This document shows, piece by piece, positions 21,659 to 32,340 of a stretch of DNA of 64,000 bases (position 1 is the first letter of the stretch; every line of letters starts with the position of its first letter). The translations under genes were made by a program, and so were the position numbers. The notes beneath the pieces are model-generated. The model was not told the origin of the DNA. It searched no databases and was given only the letters and a program-made list of their open reading frames with translations. Source of the DNA: Pseudoips prasinana (Eukaryota > Arthropoda > Insecta > Lepidoptera > Nolidae); the NCBI GenBank assembly GCA_951640165.1, contig OX621246.1, positions 1,141,001 to 1,205,000 of the forward strand, in the 5' to 3' direction.

Positions 21659-24518
21659 TTTCTATTATCAGAACGTACGTGGTTTACGGACTAAAACATC
21701 TACTTTCTTTCGAAATGTGTGCATTAATAGCTATGATGTTATTTGTTTGACGGAGACATGGCTGTTAGACGGTATCAGCAATAGCGAATTGTTCGATGAC
21801 AGATACATGATTTTGAGAAGGGATCGGAACTACGCAAATACAGCTCAATCTTTGGGGGGTGGAGTTTTAATAGCTGTGCGAAGGGACTTAGTAACAGTGG
21901 ATCGGAGTGATTGGTGTTCTTCTGCCGAAGATATGTGGGTGTCATTAACCTTAAACCAATCGAAGCCTAGAATATCGTACAAAATGCATATATGCGTTGT
22001 TTATATATGTGCTCAAGGTTTAGGTAATTCTTTAACTGGTCAACTTACTAACTTCTTTAATAACATGACCAATATTATTCTTCAATATCCTGCTGATACA
22101 TTTTTTATATTTGGTGATTTTAACCAACCTAATATTAACTGGGAGCCCGCAGATTGTAATATTATGACTGCAAGCAACGTACAAGGCCAAATTCAGATTA
22201 ATTTTATAGATACGTTAGCTGCTTGTAATCTAGCACAGTACAACTCTCACAGTAACATCAACAATAGGATATTGGATTGGGTTTTATCTAACAGCGAAGT
22301 GGTTGTATACCACTGCGGCGGTCCATTGGTTCCCGAGGATGCACATCACAAAGCTTTATGTGTTTCTGCTGATTTTGTTCAATTACACACTTTACCAACT
22401 CACCCTAGAGTGCATTTTCAATACACTAAAGCTGACTATATTACCATCACTAACGAAATGGACAGCATAGACTGGCATACCGAGTTGTATAATAGGCAAC
22501 TTGAGGTCGCTATTGTATACTTCTATGATACTCTGAACAGACTTAAAAATAACTTCGTGCCAACAAGAACATCAAAATCAGCGGATAGATATCCCCCTTG
22601 GTACAGGAGTGCACTTATTAAGATTATCAAAGAAAAGGCAAAGTCTCACAAAAAGTTTAAAAAATATAGAAACATATCGGACTATAACTCTTTTGTGACG
22701 TTACGACAGCGAGCCAAGGACATGGAAGGGGTCATGTTCGATAATTACATAGAAAATATCGAATCGGATATCGCAAAAAACCCCCAAGCATTCTGGCGAT
22801 ATGTTAAGTCAAGGCAGCAATCCAATTCTTATCCCTCTATACTTAAATATAAAGAGCAGTCATCGAGTAATGGAGAGGAAATCTGTAACATGTTTGGGGA
22901 CTACTTTTACTCGAATTTTCTTCCGACTGGACCCCACAACAGTGATGTTTTGGCGCACTTACAAAATACCAGCCTACAGTGTCAAAATAACTGTTCGGAT
23001 ATTAGCTCGATTGAGATACGAGAAGCTGAAGTGTTCAAGCTACTCAAACAAGTTGACCTCAAGAAGTCCGCGGGTCCTGATAACATTCCACCAATTTTTG
23101 TTTTCAATCTCGCTAAATGTCTTTCTGTACCCCTTTCCATCTTATTCAAGCGTTCCTTTGAGGAGGGTGTGGTCCCCACTGTTTGGAAGTCAGCGTATGT
23201 AACTCCAATTCATAAAAAAGGACCTAAAGATGAAGTGGAGAATTATAGACCAATCTCTAAACTTTGCGTGTTCGCTAAAATACTAGAAAAAATTGTACAC
23301 AAACAACTTTATTCTGCTATTAAGCTCAACTTTAGCGAAAATCAGCACGGATTTTTGAAAGGCCGCTCCACGACGTTAAACCTTGTTGTTTGTAGTGATT
23401 TTATATCGGAACATATGTCAAAGAGGTCGCAAGTAGACGTTATATACACTGACTATAGCAAGTGTTTCGACCGAATAGACCATTTTGAACTCAAACGTAA
23501 ATTACTACAAATAGGTATCAGAGGTAACTTATATAGATGGTTCTCATCATACGTTGAGAATAGGAGTCAAGTTATCGTGCTAAAGGGCTATTCGTCTCAG
23601 CCAAGGTATATTCCCTCAGGAGGTCCACAGGGATCGTTGTTGGGACCCCTTTTATTTAATATATTTATAAAAGATGATCTTCAAATTTACAGCCGAGCCT
23701 CTCCTGATAATCTACCGGAAGCTATAGAATCTATTAATTCAGATCTTTTACATATATGCACATGGAGTAAATCTTATGGGCTAACAGTAAACCCGTCCAA
23801 ATCTCAGGCCATTATCGTTGGCAGTACCAGAATGAGATCCAAAGTTGATTGGTCACGAGTCCCTAACATAATGTTTGACAATGCAATTATACCTTTAAGT
23901 GACAAAGTGAAAAATTTGGGGATATACATTGACAAGGATCTCTCTTGGGTTTCTCAATTACAGGAGGTTAGCCGCAGAGTCTTTGCATCTGCGGGATCTC
24001 TGAGAAGGCTTCGAAATTTTTTGCCAGTAACCACTAAGATTGCGCTTGCTCAATCCATCCTTCTTCCTATTCTCGACTATGCTGATGCCAGTTATCTCGA
24101 TTTGACCCAAGAGCAATTTGACAAGCTTGAGCGACTTCAAAATTTTTGTATAAGGTTCATATTTGGGCTCCGCAAGTATGACCACGTATCTGAATTTCGT
24201 TCAAAACTCAAGTGGCTCCCTATACGCCTTCGCCGGAATGCACATATTTTGTCCCTTTTATACAGCATTATCTTTAATCCTTCTACCCCCTATTATCTTA
24301 AAGAACAATTTCAATTTCTAAGTGATACACATGCGAGATCATTGAGATCATCAGAAAATCTAAACTTGTCTTTACCAACACATTCCACTAACTTTTTTAG
24401 TAAATCTTTTACTGTTGAGGCAGCTCGCCTCTGGAATGCGTTGCCTTTAACAATTAGACGTGCTCAATCCCTTGTTTTGTTCAAAACACTAGTGAAAAAC
24501 TACTACTTGTCACTATGA
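21645..24518 (+). CDS. LINE ORF2 polyprotein: AP endonuclease and reverse transcriptase, palm deleted
   Basis: 957 residues. The N-terminal endonuclease shows FYYQNVRGLRTK, CLTETWL, FIFGDFNQPNINW, ILDWVLSN and the late DAHHKAL histidine. The reverse transcriptase begins around residue 470 (KSAGPDNIPP), with TPIHKKG, ENYRPIS, ENQHGFLKGRST and motif A YTDYSKCFD (about residue 602). The B motif GPQGSLLGPLLFNIFI is followed immediately by KDDLQIYSR: the usual 20-25 residues ending in the FADD box are missing, joined in frame at a repeated GAT (23673-23678). The C-terminal region (CIRFIFGLRKYDHVS, KWLPIRLRR, FTVEAARLWNALP) is intact. Synthesis activity is therefore presumably lost although the frame is open. 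Confidence 0.9.
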   Translation: MAPISFYYQNVRGLRTKTSTFFRNVCINSYDVICLTETWLLDGISNSELFDDRYMILRRDRNYANTAQSLGGGVLIAVRRDLVTVDRSDWCSSAEDMWVSLTLNQSKPRISYKMHICVVYICAQGLGNSLTGQLTNFFNNMTNIILQYPADTFFIFGDFNQPNINWEPADCNIMTASNVQGQIQINFIDTLAACNLAQYNSHSNINNRILDWVLSNSEVVVYHCGGPLVPEDAHHKALCVSADFVQLHTLPTHPRVHFQYTKADYITITNEMDSIDWHTELYNRQLEVAIVYFYDTLNRLKNNFVPTRTSKSADRYPPWYRSALIKIIKEKAKSHKKFKKYRNISDYNSFVTLRQRAKDMEGVMFDNYIENIESDIAKNPQAFWRYVKSRQQSNSYPSILKYKEQSSSNGEEICNMFGDYFYSNFLPTGPHNSDVLAHLQNTSLQCQNNCSDISSIEIREAEVFKLLKQVDLKKSAGPDNIPPIFVFNLAKCLSVPLSILFKRSFEEGVVPTVWKSAYVTPIHKKGPKDEVENYRPISKLCVFAKILEKIVHKQLYSAIKLNFSENQHGFLKGRSTTLNLVVCSDFISEHMSKRSQVDVIYTDYSKCFDRIDHFELKRKLLQIGIRGNLYRWFSSYVENRSQVIVLKGYSSQPRYIPSGGPQGSLLGPLLFNIFIKDDLQIYSRASPDNLPEAIESINSDLLHICTWSKSYGLTVNPSKSQAIIVGSTRMRSKVDWSRVPNIMFDNAIIPLSDKVKNLGIYIDKDLSWVSQLQEVSRRVFASAGSLRRLRNFLPVTTKIALAQSILLPILDYADASYLDLTQEQFDKLERLQNFCIRFIFGLRKYDHVSEFRSKLKWLPIRLRRNAHILSLLYSIIFNPSTPYYLKEQFQFLSDTHARSLRSSENLNLSLPTHSTNFFSKSFTVEAARLWNALPLTIRRAQSLVLFKTLVKNYYLSL

Positions 24519-24847
24519 ATGCATTTCCACTGTCCTTGCATATTATTTTATTTATTATGTATGTATCTATGTATATATTATTATGTTTATGTAATTAAGT
24601 ATGTATTATATCTAATGACATGGTAGTATTACTATTAAGTAAATGCCATTATTAGTTTGTAAGTATTTAGATTCCTACTTAAATTATTTTATCTTGCACT
24701 ACCCTTATCGTGTTGTCTGTCTATATTTCTGGTTCATATCCATCCAAAGGTTGTCTGGAAGAGATCGCTGACTGCGATAAGACCGCCTATTGTACGATTT
24801 CAATAGCTAATTAATATTTCCTATGTTTTTATCTGTAATTGGTGTGC

Positions 24848-24878
24848 AATAAAGAGTATTTATCTTATCTTATCTTAT
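24848..24878 (+). terminator. LINE polyadenylation signal and TTATC tail
   Basis: AATAAA at 24848-24853, then about three TATCT units ending at 24878, immediately followed by coding sequence of another LINE. Confidence 0.7.
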
Positions 24879-25925
24879 GACATCACATACTGTTTTCATA
24901 CATCAAAGATCATACTGTATGCAGATGACATGAAAATAATGCAAAACATAACGTGTCATGAGGATACTCTTTGCCTACAGGCTGATTTATATCGCTTCCA
25001 AACATACTGCTTGCAAAACAAACTTGAGCTGAATGTCTCGAAGTGCTATGTTTGTTCCTTTACAAGAAAGCCTAATCCCTTAGTTCACCCATACAAGCTA
25101 TCGGATACTGTGATAGCTAGGGCTAGTACTATCAAAGATCTGGGAGTGACATTTGACTCAAAGCTCTTATTTGATGCACACATTGAGAACATAGTCAATA
25201 GAGCTTCTAAAGCTCTAGGCTTCATTTTCAGAATTTCCAGTGAATTTAAAAACATTAAAACTGTTAAAATCTTGTATTGTGCATATGTCCGTAGCCACTT
25301 AGAATATGCTTCACAGGTATGGAACCCCAACTATGAAATATATATATCACGTTTGGAAAATATTCAAAAAAAAATCCTACGATACATTCAGTTCAAATCA
25401 AAAACATATTTACCCGATTACTTTAGTCGTTGCAGAAAGTTCCACCTGCTTCCTCTTCAGGAGCGAAAAAAATAGCGGATATTTCTCTTTTACATAACAT
25501 TATGAACGGATCGACCGATGTTACTGAACTTGTTAGTAAGATAGGTTTGCGCGTACCGTCGGCGTTACTTCGAAGATACCACCTTCTTCATACTCCTGCC
25601 GCAAAGAGTAACTATAGAAGAAACTCGTTTCTGTTGAGGGCTTGCCATCTGTACAATGACGAGTGCCAGAGAATTGACATCGATCCTTTTAATATGAGTG
25701 CTTCACAAGTAAAAAAGGCCTTATGTAACAAATATTTTTCGTAAAATGTAATGATTAATCATCACCACTTTCTTGTGTGCCTGTACTGCCTTTAATTACC
25801 AATTATTTAAATACTATAAGTGAAAACTTGTTATTGGCCTTAATTTAAACATACAACCTTATTATTATTTAATTAGCTGTAAGTTTTCGAAACTGAAAAA
25901 TAAAATAAAATAAAAATAAAAATAA
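24879..25925 (+). pseudogene. Second LINE, 5'-truncated reverse transcriptase
   Basis: Starts in frame just before the catalytic box (ILYADDMKIM at about 24910) and continues through NKLELNVSKCYVCSFTRKP, TIKDLGVTFDSKLLFDAHI, YCAYVRSHLEYASQVWNPNY and FHLLPLQER. A frameshift in an A7 run near 25467 splits the frame; the rest (ADISLLHNIMNGSTD, RRNSFLLRACHLYND) runs on in another frame to a stop at about 25743. A 3' UTR and A-rich tail of AAAAT units end near 25925. Jockey-group, but a different family from its left neighbour. Apart from the frameshift it is well preserved. Confidence 0.85.
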
Positions 25926-26035
25926 CGGTGTACGCCACCACCCCTCCGCGGTTTAACTTTAACAGAATGAAAATTAAATTCTTTGTTGTAATATAATTAT
26001 GTCCTCTTAGCCGAATTTCGGCCCCAGCATGTGAG

Positions 26036-26335
26036 CGGGACATACCACAAGTGTGTGTGCAAACACAGGGGTACTATCTATTCCATCACTCTCATTATCC
26101 GATGGGACTACTAGCGGCACGACCGGAAGGTCAGGTACAGGATCGACGGCTTTACGTGCTCTCCGAGGCATGAGGCTATAATACCGCCAACTTCCAGACT
26201 TCGGGCTGACACTAAGAAATTTTTCTTTTTACACAAAAATCACCATAGACACTTTTGGCCCAACCCGGGATTTTAACCCAGGACCTCGTTATCTAAATTT
26301 GAAGACGCTACCACTAGACCAACGAAGTGTTACAC
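26036..26335 (-). repeat. tRNA-derived SINE, family D (longest copy)
   Basis: Includes 'attatccgatgggactact', 'acgtgctctccgaggcat' and the reversed tRNA-like head 'ccgggattttaacccaggac', 'gctaccactagaccaacg'. It reads on the minus strand. Confidence 0.65.
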
Positions 26336-26339
26336 ATAC

Positions 26340-26599
26340 TTTAAAAAAAGAACTGCTACATTACTTTTACTTAATTCCGTAGAACCTACCGAATTCCAAA
26401 TTAAAAGAAATGATGACAATAAACAAGAACAGACACGAAAAATTTAATATTACAGTGTTTAGCGACAAGCAAAATTGCACTTTAAAATCATACATTCAAA
26501 ATTATAACGACTAAATGTCACGTGCGGTGGTGGTTATGCAATTACCAAACCAATTTCGATGCGAAAGAGTGCATATTACAATGTCTTGGTTGGAATGGC
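26340..26599. other. No gene seen
   Basis: AT-rich, unassigned. Confidence 0.3.
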
Positions 26600-26785
26600 T
26601 TACCCTGTTACAGTGTTACAGGGTATTGAAAGGGTAACCCTTCGGAAGCGATTCATTACACCCGTTCGAAGGTGTAACTCGTATCACATCATGGGTTTAT
26701 TTTTTAAGCGCTTAAAAATACCCGTATAAAACCCGTTCAAAGAGTATCCGGACGGTCCCTGGGTTTAAAGCACACGCGTTTTTTT
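26600..26785 (-). repeat. Repeat family F, second copy
   Basis: 'attgaaagggtaacccttc', 'ggtgtaactcgtatcacatc' and the end CCGGACGGTCCCTGGGTTTA, the inverse of the 16810 copy. Related half-palindromic GGTTACCC motifs continue to about 26815. Confidence 0.5.
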
Positions 26786-27050
26786 ATCGTATGGGTAGTG
26801 GTTACCCTTTTGTCAAATTGTTCAGGCCGCCCAGTAGACCTCTGACATAGCAACGACTATTATCTAATGACAATAATCGGGACGCCAGCTTAACTTGCCC
26901 TCGGAAGCCCGGAGACGCTCACAAAAATAATCAGCTTTGAGGCTGACCCATCTATAGATTTACCGCGTGCCTAAGTATGAGTGCCTCGCTCACTCATCAT
27001 ACTATAAAAGAGAGTGATGAATAGATAGCAAGCCAGAAATGTACTGTTAC

Positions 27051-27099
27051 TGTTTATTTGAGGACTGAAGTTTATCTACTTCAGTTCCTCAAATAAACA
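27051..27099. repeat. 21-bp inverted repeat
   Basis: 27051-27071 pairs with 27078-27099, with one extra T in the right arm; 6-nt loop TTATCT. Confidence 0.8.
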
Positions 27100-27479
27100 T
27101 TATGATAATAAATAGGCACTGAAACATCCCCACACGGGCAATTTTCAATAAAATAGGCACTAGTAATAGCGAACATCTTCAAGATCGATTCTTTATGGTT
27201 AGCCCGTTCCTTTTGGGCCCACATGCACCCCAATGTTACCTTCCCTCGGGATGCCACTTCTCTTTCCCACACATTAAAAGGTATATCTTCATCTCTTTCA
27301 ATGCAAACGTCATTGCGTGGCGCATTGTCTGCGCATAAAGAGCGAATTCAATTCTAACTTAAACATAAGAGCAATAAGGTCGATATTAGATTACGAAAAC
27401 TGCGTGAAAAGGAAATTGGCATTTACATCAACAGTGGAAAAGTCAGTTTTCCGCGGCAAATTTTGAAAATAGAATTCGA

Positions 27480-28108
27480 ATGTATAGTCCGACCAAGTTA
27501 TGTTTACCGGTGGGTCCAATGTTTTTCTTCGAGTGTGGTTCGATGTTATGGTTTCAGAAGTGCAAAATAATTTTGCCGCTTTGTGCGTTGCAAACACGCC
27601 GGCCGCCGCATTCGTTGACATGTACCGGCACGCGAACGTTTTTGTTCCATTTTCAGTGTTTTAAAATTTGATTTCTTTTTTCGAAATGTGACGTTTGACT
27701 CTGGATCTATTGGTTAACTGCCAGTGACGTAGATATAGTGAATAAACGTCACATAACGTAGCGTAGTAGGTAAACATATCGGTTGTGTGAAGTCGGTGGC
27801 CTGAGATTTGTATACGAAAATAAGTTAAGATATTACATACGAATATAAAATAATAAAATATTAAATAAGTGTTAAAGTAATTTAATTAATTAGGTAACTC
27901 GTCTAACTAAGTGTTCATCATAGAAACTCAACACAAATAAACAAGGTAATTTTAAATATTTTACGTATTTTGTTTACTATATGGTGTTCATTAACTAATG
28001 TTATCTGACTCTACATTTTCTAAAATGTAAATTAAAGCAATTGTAAGGAGTTGAGACTAGTGAGAAAGACTGCAGGTTGCAGTGCGGGGGTCGTTGACCC
28101 CTGTTGGC
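27480..28108 (+). promoter_or_regulatory. Possible host 5' region: repeat-free, with a splice-donor-like site
   Basis: The only stretch over 600 bp in the central window without a recognised repeat. CAAG|GTAATT at 27942-27951 looks like a 5' splice site that could end a non-coding first exon. A GC-rich segment begins near 28070. No TATA box or other firm promoter element was identified. Confidence 0.2.
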
Positions 28109-28225
28109 ATGGTAACGGCGGCGACCATGTGCTACGCGGATGCTACGGCGCGGCGCTACGATTGCCTACGGGACACTGATACGCGTGATGTATTTGAATA
28201 TTTATATTGTAGAAGGGTTTTATGA
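28109..28225 (+). CDS. Candidate short coding exon, 38 codons
   Basis: ATG in a good context (GGCATGG) opens MVTAATMCYADATARRYDCL and continues RDTDTRDVFEYLYCRRVL before a stop. The first 29 codons are strongly GC-rich and G/C-ending, sharply different from the surrounding AT-rich DNA, as expected of an exon. A possible donor GATGTATTTG (28186-28195) lies before the composition drops. An in-frame stop at 28061 makes this ATG the first. No homology is recognised. It could equally be GC-rich non-coding sequence. Confidence 0.25.
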   Translation: MVTAATMCYADATARRYDCLRDTDTRDVFEYLYCRRVL

Positions 28226-28289
28226 TAGATTGGGTGGTGGTTGGTTGGATTAAGGTGCTTTATTGTTGAATGTGTTTTATATTTTTTCT

Positions 28290-28350
28290 ATTATTCATTG
28301 GTCTAGCGGTATCGTATTTAACTGCACATTAAAAGTTCCAGACTTCAAAT
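28290..28350 (+). repeat. SINE family D head fragment
   Basis: 'cattggtctagcggtatcgt' (box A-like) and 'ccagacttcaaatccttggt' (box B-like), forward orientation. Confidence 0.4.
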
Positions 28351-28865
28351 CCTTGGTCTAGCTTAAAGTGATTAGTTGTTGTAGATGACGGTCGTTAAGC
28401 CATATCAGAGGCCTATTGGGCGTCTCGAACAACTCTGACACTAGGGTTACCACTGCTCATACGGTAAAGAAAGAAGAAGAATAGTTACTAGTTCTCAGTT
28501 TTATTGGCTTATTGAAGATAGCTAGCTATACATTGAAAAGTACAGGAGTTTGGTAAACTAGAGTCGTTACAAGCCTAAAGCCAAGTGTGATAATACGCCT
28601 GTGGTGTAGGGTGTTACGTCAATGGGTCATAGTTCAATGTAAGTAGGCTTAAATGTCAACTTTAGTTACTATTGAAAGGAGTGTGTTTCACAATGGGCCG
28701 AGAACCCAAGCGTTGGAATTTTTCGTGAAAAAAACTTTAGCAGGTACATTTACCTACTATGTATACTGACATCACTGCTACATTGGAAACTGTCGGTGTT
28801 ATAAGCGCTTTTCTAAATATTATCCCGAATACGCGCTCTTCTAATTATTCTTACCGCTTTTTTTT

Positions 28866-29254
28866 TAGAATTCCGTACCTAAAGGGTAACACGGGACCCT
28901 ATTACTAAGTTTCCTCTGTTTGTCTGTCCCTCTGTCACCAGGCTGTATCTCATGAATCGTGATGGTTGTTAGATCGTTGAAAATTTCACAGATGATTTTA
29001 ATTCTTTTGCTGCTATAATAACAAAGGAACTAAAAAACTGAATACGATAAATATTTACGGGAGCTCCCATACAACAAACGTGGTTTTTTGCTCGTTTTTG
29101 CTTGATATTGATAATGGCAACAGGTAGACGATTGAAATATTCACTTTAAAATTTAATAATTAAATTAAAATAAAATACATATTTAAGAGGGCCATAAAAC
29201 AAACGTATTTTTTTTGCCTTTGGGTGCGAGTCCGACTCGCACTTAGCAAGTTGT
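28866..29254. repeat. Repeat family G, copy 2
   Basis: 'aattccgtacctaaagggta', 'gtttgtctgtccctctgtca', 'tacgggagctcccatacaac', ending 'gtgcgagtccgactcgcac'. It parallels the 18320 unit but lacks the complete terminal hairpin. Confidence 0.55.
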
Positions 29255-29504
29255 TTTTCTTTATGCTTGACTACCAGGCATATGAATAACCGCATCACCA
29301 CTTATATCGAACTCAAAAAAATGTTTCCATTACTTGTAATTGAACAACCTCTACCATACAGAGTGTGTTAAAATTGTCATGATAAGAGATGGCGTCAGTA
29401 ATAAATTGACTACATGTGGTGACGTGATTCTGCTATCCTAGATGGCACTACTGGTAGGAACATTAACGTAACCTTCACGGCGAAACAGTATTTTGGCAAA
29501 ACCA

Positions 29505-29628
29505 GACATGTTAGGCCAAAGTACTGTTGTTCACACAAAGATTTGTCCCGGGTGGGAATCGAACCCACGACCTCTACCCATTTCGGCCTAGTAGTCAGGC
29601 AACTAACCACTCGACTAACAGGCTAGTC
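29505..29628 (-). repeat. tRNA-derived SINE, family B head
   Basis: Reversed head with 'gtgggaatcgaacccacga' (box B) and 'ctaaccactcgactaaca' (box A side). The TGT-stop-rich remainder does not fold as a clean tRNA. Confidence 0.6.
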
Positions 29629-29703
29629 AATAGAAATATTGAAGCACTTCTTTTGTGTGCCGTGTGGTTTCCGGCCTAGAAAGAATAATAGAGCCACGCC
29701 ATA

Positions 29704-30176
29704 CTATATGTGCATAAAAATATCGATTCCTTCTGTAAAAGGAGCGATACACATAATGTAAATACTAGATATAAGAATAATCTCATACTGCATACTACCC
29801 GTCTCCACAAAATAAGTAACTCTTTTATGGGGCAATGTACAAGATTCTATAACAAACTTCCCAATGATATTAGAGAATTGTCTACGAATAAGTTTAAAAG
29901 AATTATTAAAGCCAAATTGTGTAGCAGGGCATATTACAAAATTTCTGATTATTTGAGTGATAAAAGTGCTTGGGATGGAGTTGTTCTGAGTCAACACACA
30001 TGATTGTAATTAATCTTAAGTATATTTTTTTTAAAAAAGGATTCCTACTGAGTTTTCTGGCAGTGTTTCTCAGTAACTGCCACGTCATGCACTGCACGGT
30101 AGGTTAAAAAAAATATGACGATTCCACATAAATGTAATTTTTTTACGGAATAAAGTTACTTTGACTTTGACTTTAC
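29704..30176 (+). pseudogene. Jockey-group LINE C-terminus with 3' UTR
   Basis: The last about 90 codons stay open to a stop at about 30003: KRSDTHNVNTRYKNNLILHT, RFYNKLPNDIRELSTNKF and YYKISDYLSDKSAWDGV. A 3' UTR ('ggattcctactgagttttct') and a (CTTTGA)n tail at 30160-30176 follow. It matches the minus-strand copy at 16026-16397. 5'-truncated, so no enzymatic domains. Confidence 0.8.
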
Positions 30177-30184
30177 CATCTCGT

Positions 30185-30390
30185 GGGTGTAGTAAAAGGC
30201 GACTGAGGGATGCAGCAGGTAGTCGGGCAGCAGTACCACCTGTATACTATAGCTACCACATAACTGCGGTGGCCAACACGCATGCCAAGCGCGGTGACTA
30301 CGGTAAACCTCTCCATATAGCAACGATATAGAAACCTTTGAGGGAGGCCTATGTTCGGCTGCGAACGATATCAGGCTGATAATTTGATCA
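30185..30390 (+). repeat. Family S-like retroposon, diverged
   Basis: 'agtcgggcagcagtacc', 'catgccaagcgcggtgacta', 'ggcctatgttcggctgcga' follow the order of family S with many changes. Confidence 0.5.
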
Positions 30391-30638
30391 GCTCTTTTCA
30401 GGCACCATCAGAATTACCAGCGCTAGAACAATAAAATGCTCTAGCTAATGCTGAGATGGTGCCATTTCACCAGTGACAGTGTCTCTTTTTATTTTATTTT
30501 TCGTTATGTTATTTTTATATTCTTGTTGTCTGTGCAAATTTCTGAATAAATATTTTACTTCCTTTCTTTCTCTTTTTAGTAGTGACATCAAGTATCCGTA
30601 TTATTTATTTTCTAGTAGAGTAGTGGCACACTATCACA

Positions 30639-30817
30639 TTTTACACTAGATTTGATATGCGTAGTGCATTGCTGCGTCAACGCAGGTTAATTATTGATGT
30701 CATGGTCTGTTAGAACGATTCTAATCGATAATCGAAGGAGTTCTAACAGACCATGACATCAATAATTAACCTGCGTTGACGCAGCAATGCACTACGCATA
30801 TCAAATTTAGTGTAAAA
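30639..30817. repeat. Fold-back: 78-bp inverted repeat, 23-nt spacer
   Basis: 30639-30716 pairs with 30740-30817 with a single mismatch (G/A near the outer end). The arm includes TTGATATGCGTAGTGCATTG. No coding region, no target duplication seen, and no other copy found in the window. Confidence 0.95.
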
Positions 30818-30849
30818 TACTAGTTCGGCATAATATTGCTTGTGTTTCA

Positions 30850-31015
30850 CGGCCATGAAGAATTTCGTCACCCCATCTCATCCCGTGGGGGGAGTAGAAG
30901 TCATACCGAGGGAATATCTCCCAGAGGACGGGCAGCAGCGTTTCTCTGTGTACTATAACCATCATACTGCGATCGCCGTCTCCCAAGTGTGGCGGGCGAT
31001 TATGGCAGAATGAAA
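30850..31015 (+). repeat. Short retroposon, family S
   Basis: 'cccatctcatcccgtggggg', 'gacgggcagcagcgtttctc', 'aaccatcatactgcgatcg'. Confidence 0.6.
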
Positions 31016-31198
31016 TTTATTCAGCACTTGGGTATTTACATACATCTAGTTAATCAAAATAATTGTGAGGTAATAAACAATAACATTCCCTTTTAACTCA
31101 AGCAATTAAAATAACCTCTTGCAAGATGAACAAACGGTGGGTGCATACGCGCACATTTACAAAAAATATTTATTAAAAATTTTTGCACGAATAATTAC

Positions 31199-31345
31199 AA
31201 AGGCGGATTTAATGCCTAAGGCATTTTCTACCAGTCAACCTTAAGCAGAGATAATTAGATAGGTGCATTAGGTACATATATTGTAGATCGAAATAAGATA
31301 TGTTAGGTACGATAGAAGAAAAAATTGGAATATGAGTATTAGGAG

Positions 31346-31384
<39 letters not shown>

Positions 31385-31475
31385 TATACAACTTAAACAT
31401 ACATATTATACTATAGCTAATATATACATAAATATATATGATACAGCTCACACATTGCATATCCCCCAAGATAAT
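31199..31475 (-). repeat. Jockey-like LINE 3' end, with (TA)n
   Basis: Shares 'aaggcggatttaatgcc' and 'taccagtcaacctta' with 6740-6800. Contains a (TA)n run at 31349-31378. Confidence 0.5.
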
Positions 31476-31499
31476 TTTGGATTCTTTCCAGCAGTGGAC

Positions 31500-31950
31500 T
31501 TATTACCGCTGTTTTGATGACTGGTCGCTATAAAAGAAATGCCACTAAAAGACTAGTGGTAGTAGTTATCATCAACATACATTTTATAGACCTCAAACCA
31601 ATCAGTAAATTGAGTAGACTGGAACAACTCCACGTATGGTTAAGTTCGGGTATAAAGTCGTTACGCTCCAGTCGTCGGTTTACGACTGCTAAACGTTCGA
31701 CTGTAAAACTGTTGGAGTGCTATTTGATCGCTGATAACCAAGGGGTGAGCTTCGGTTAAATGTGCTAAGTGCTTTGTAATACTCATTCCATTTATACGTT
31801 TAGCAGTCAAATGAGCGGCTCGTATTATCCACAGAATAACAATACACAGAAGGACCACTGGGGCTCTTTCATATAATTGTTAACAACTTTTTAAATGATA
31901 CGTTTGGGAAGGTATTCTAAATTCAATCTTAAAATGTGGCATACATCCTT
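31500..31950. other. No gene seen
   Basis: An 81-codon frame (31514-31759) shows no motif. No repeat match. Confidence 0.35.
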
Positions 31951-31954
31951 ATTA

Positions 31955-32340
31955 ATATTATAAATGCGAAAGTTATCCTGTTTGTCTGTATGTCTGTAGC
32001 GCTTTCACGCCAAAACTACTGAACCAATTTAGATAATTTAGTACACGATTAGTGTAGAGACTGAGAAAGGACATCGGCTACTTTTTAATGCGATAAGGGG
32101 TTGTAAGGGATTGAAAGAGGGGATTAAAAGTTGTATGGAAGCATTGTCAGTTTTTTTCTTGAAACTTATTTTTTAGGCTGTAGATTCGTTAACAAATATG
32201 TCGTTTAAAGTTTGTAAATGTTTTACCCTCAAGGGTGTAAAATATCACTAGGGAATAGGGAATGAAAGTTTCAAAAATGAGTCAAAAAAGGGACCTATCT
32301 TAGCAATAGCTACGGCAACACAAGTATATTACTGCAGCGC
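31955..32340 (+). repeat. Helitron-like repeat, 3' end missing
   Basis: 'ataaatgcgaaagttatcct', 'tttgtctgtatgtctgtagc', 'cgctttcacgccaaaactac' is the typical start of these elements; the GC hairpin end is absent. Confidence 0.45.

Larger units (their letters stand above)
20160..24878 (+). mobile_element. Jockey/CR1-like LINE, nearly complete
   Basis: About 4.7 kb: 5' UTR (from about 20160, start uncertain), ORF1, a 461-bp interval, ORF2, a 3' UTR with AATAAA at 24848 and a tail of TTATC units (24861-24878). The same 3' UTR occurs alone at 36838-36990. Both main frames are open, so insertion is fairly recent, but ORF2 has lost its catalytic palm motif. It abuts RTE remnants on the left and a truncated LINE on the right. 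Confidence 0.85.
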
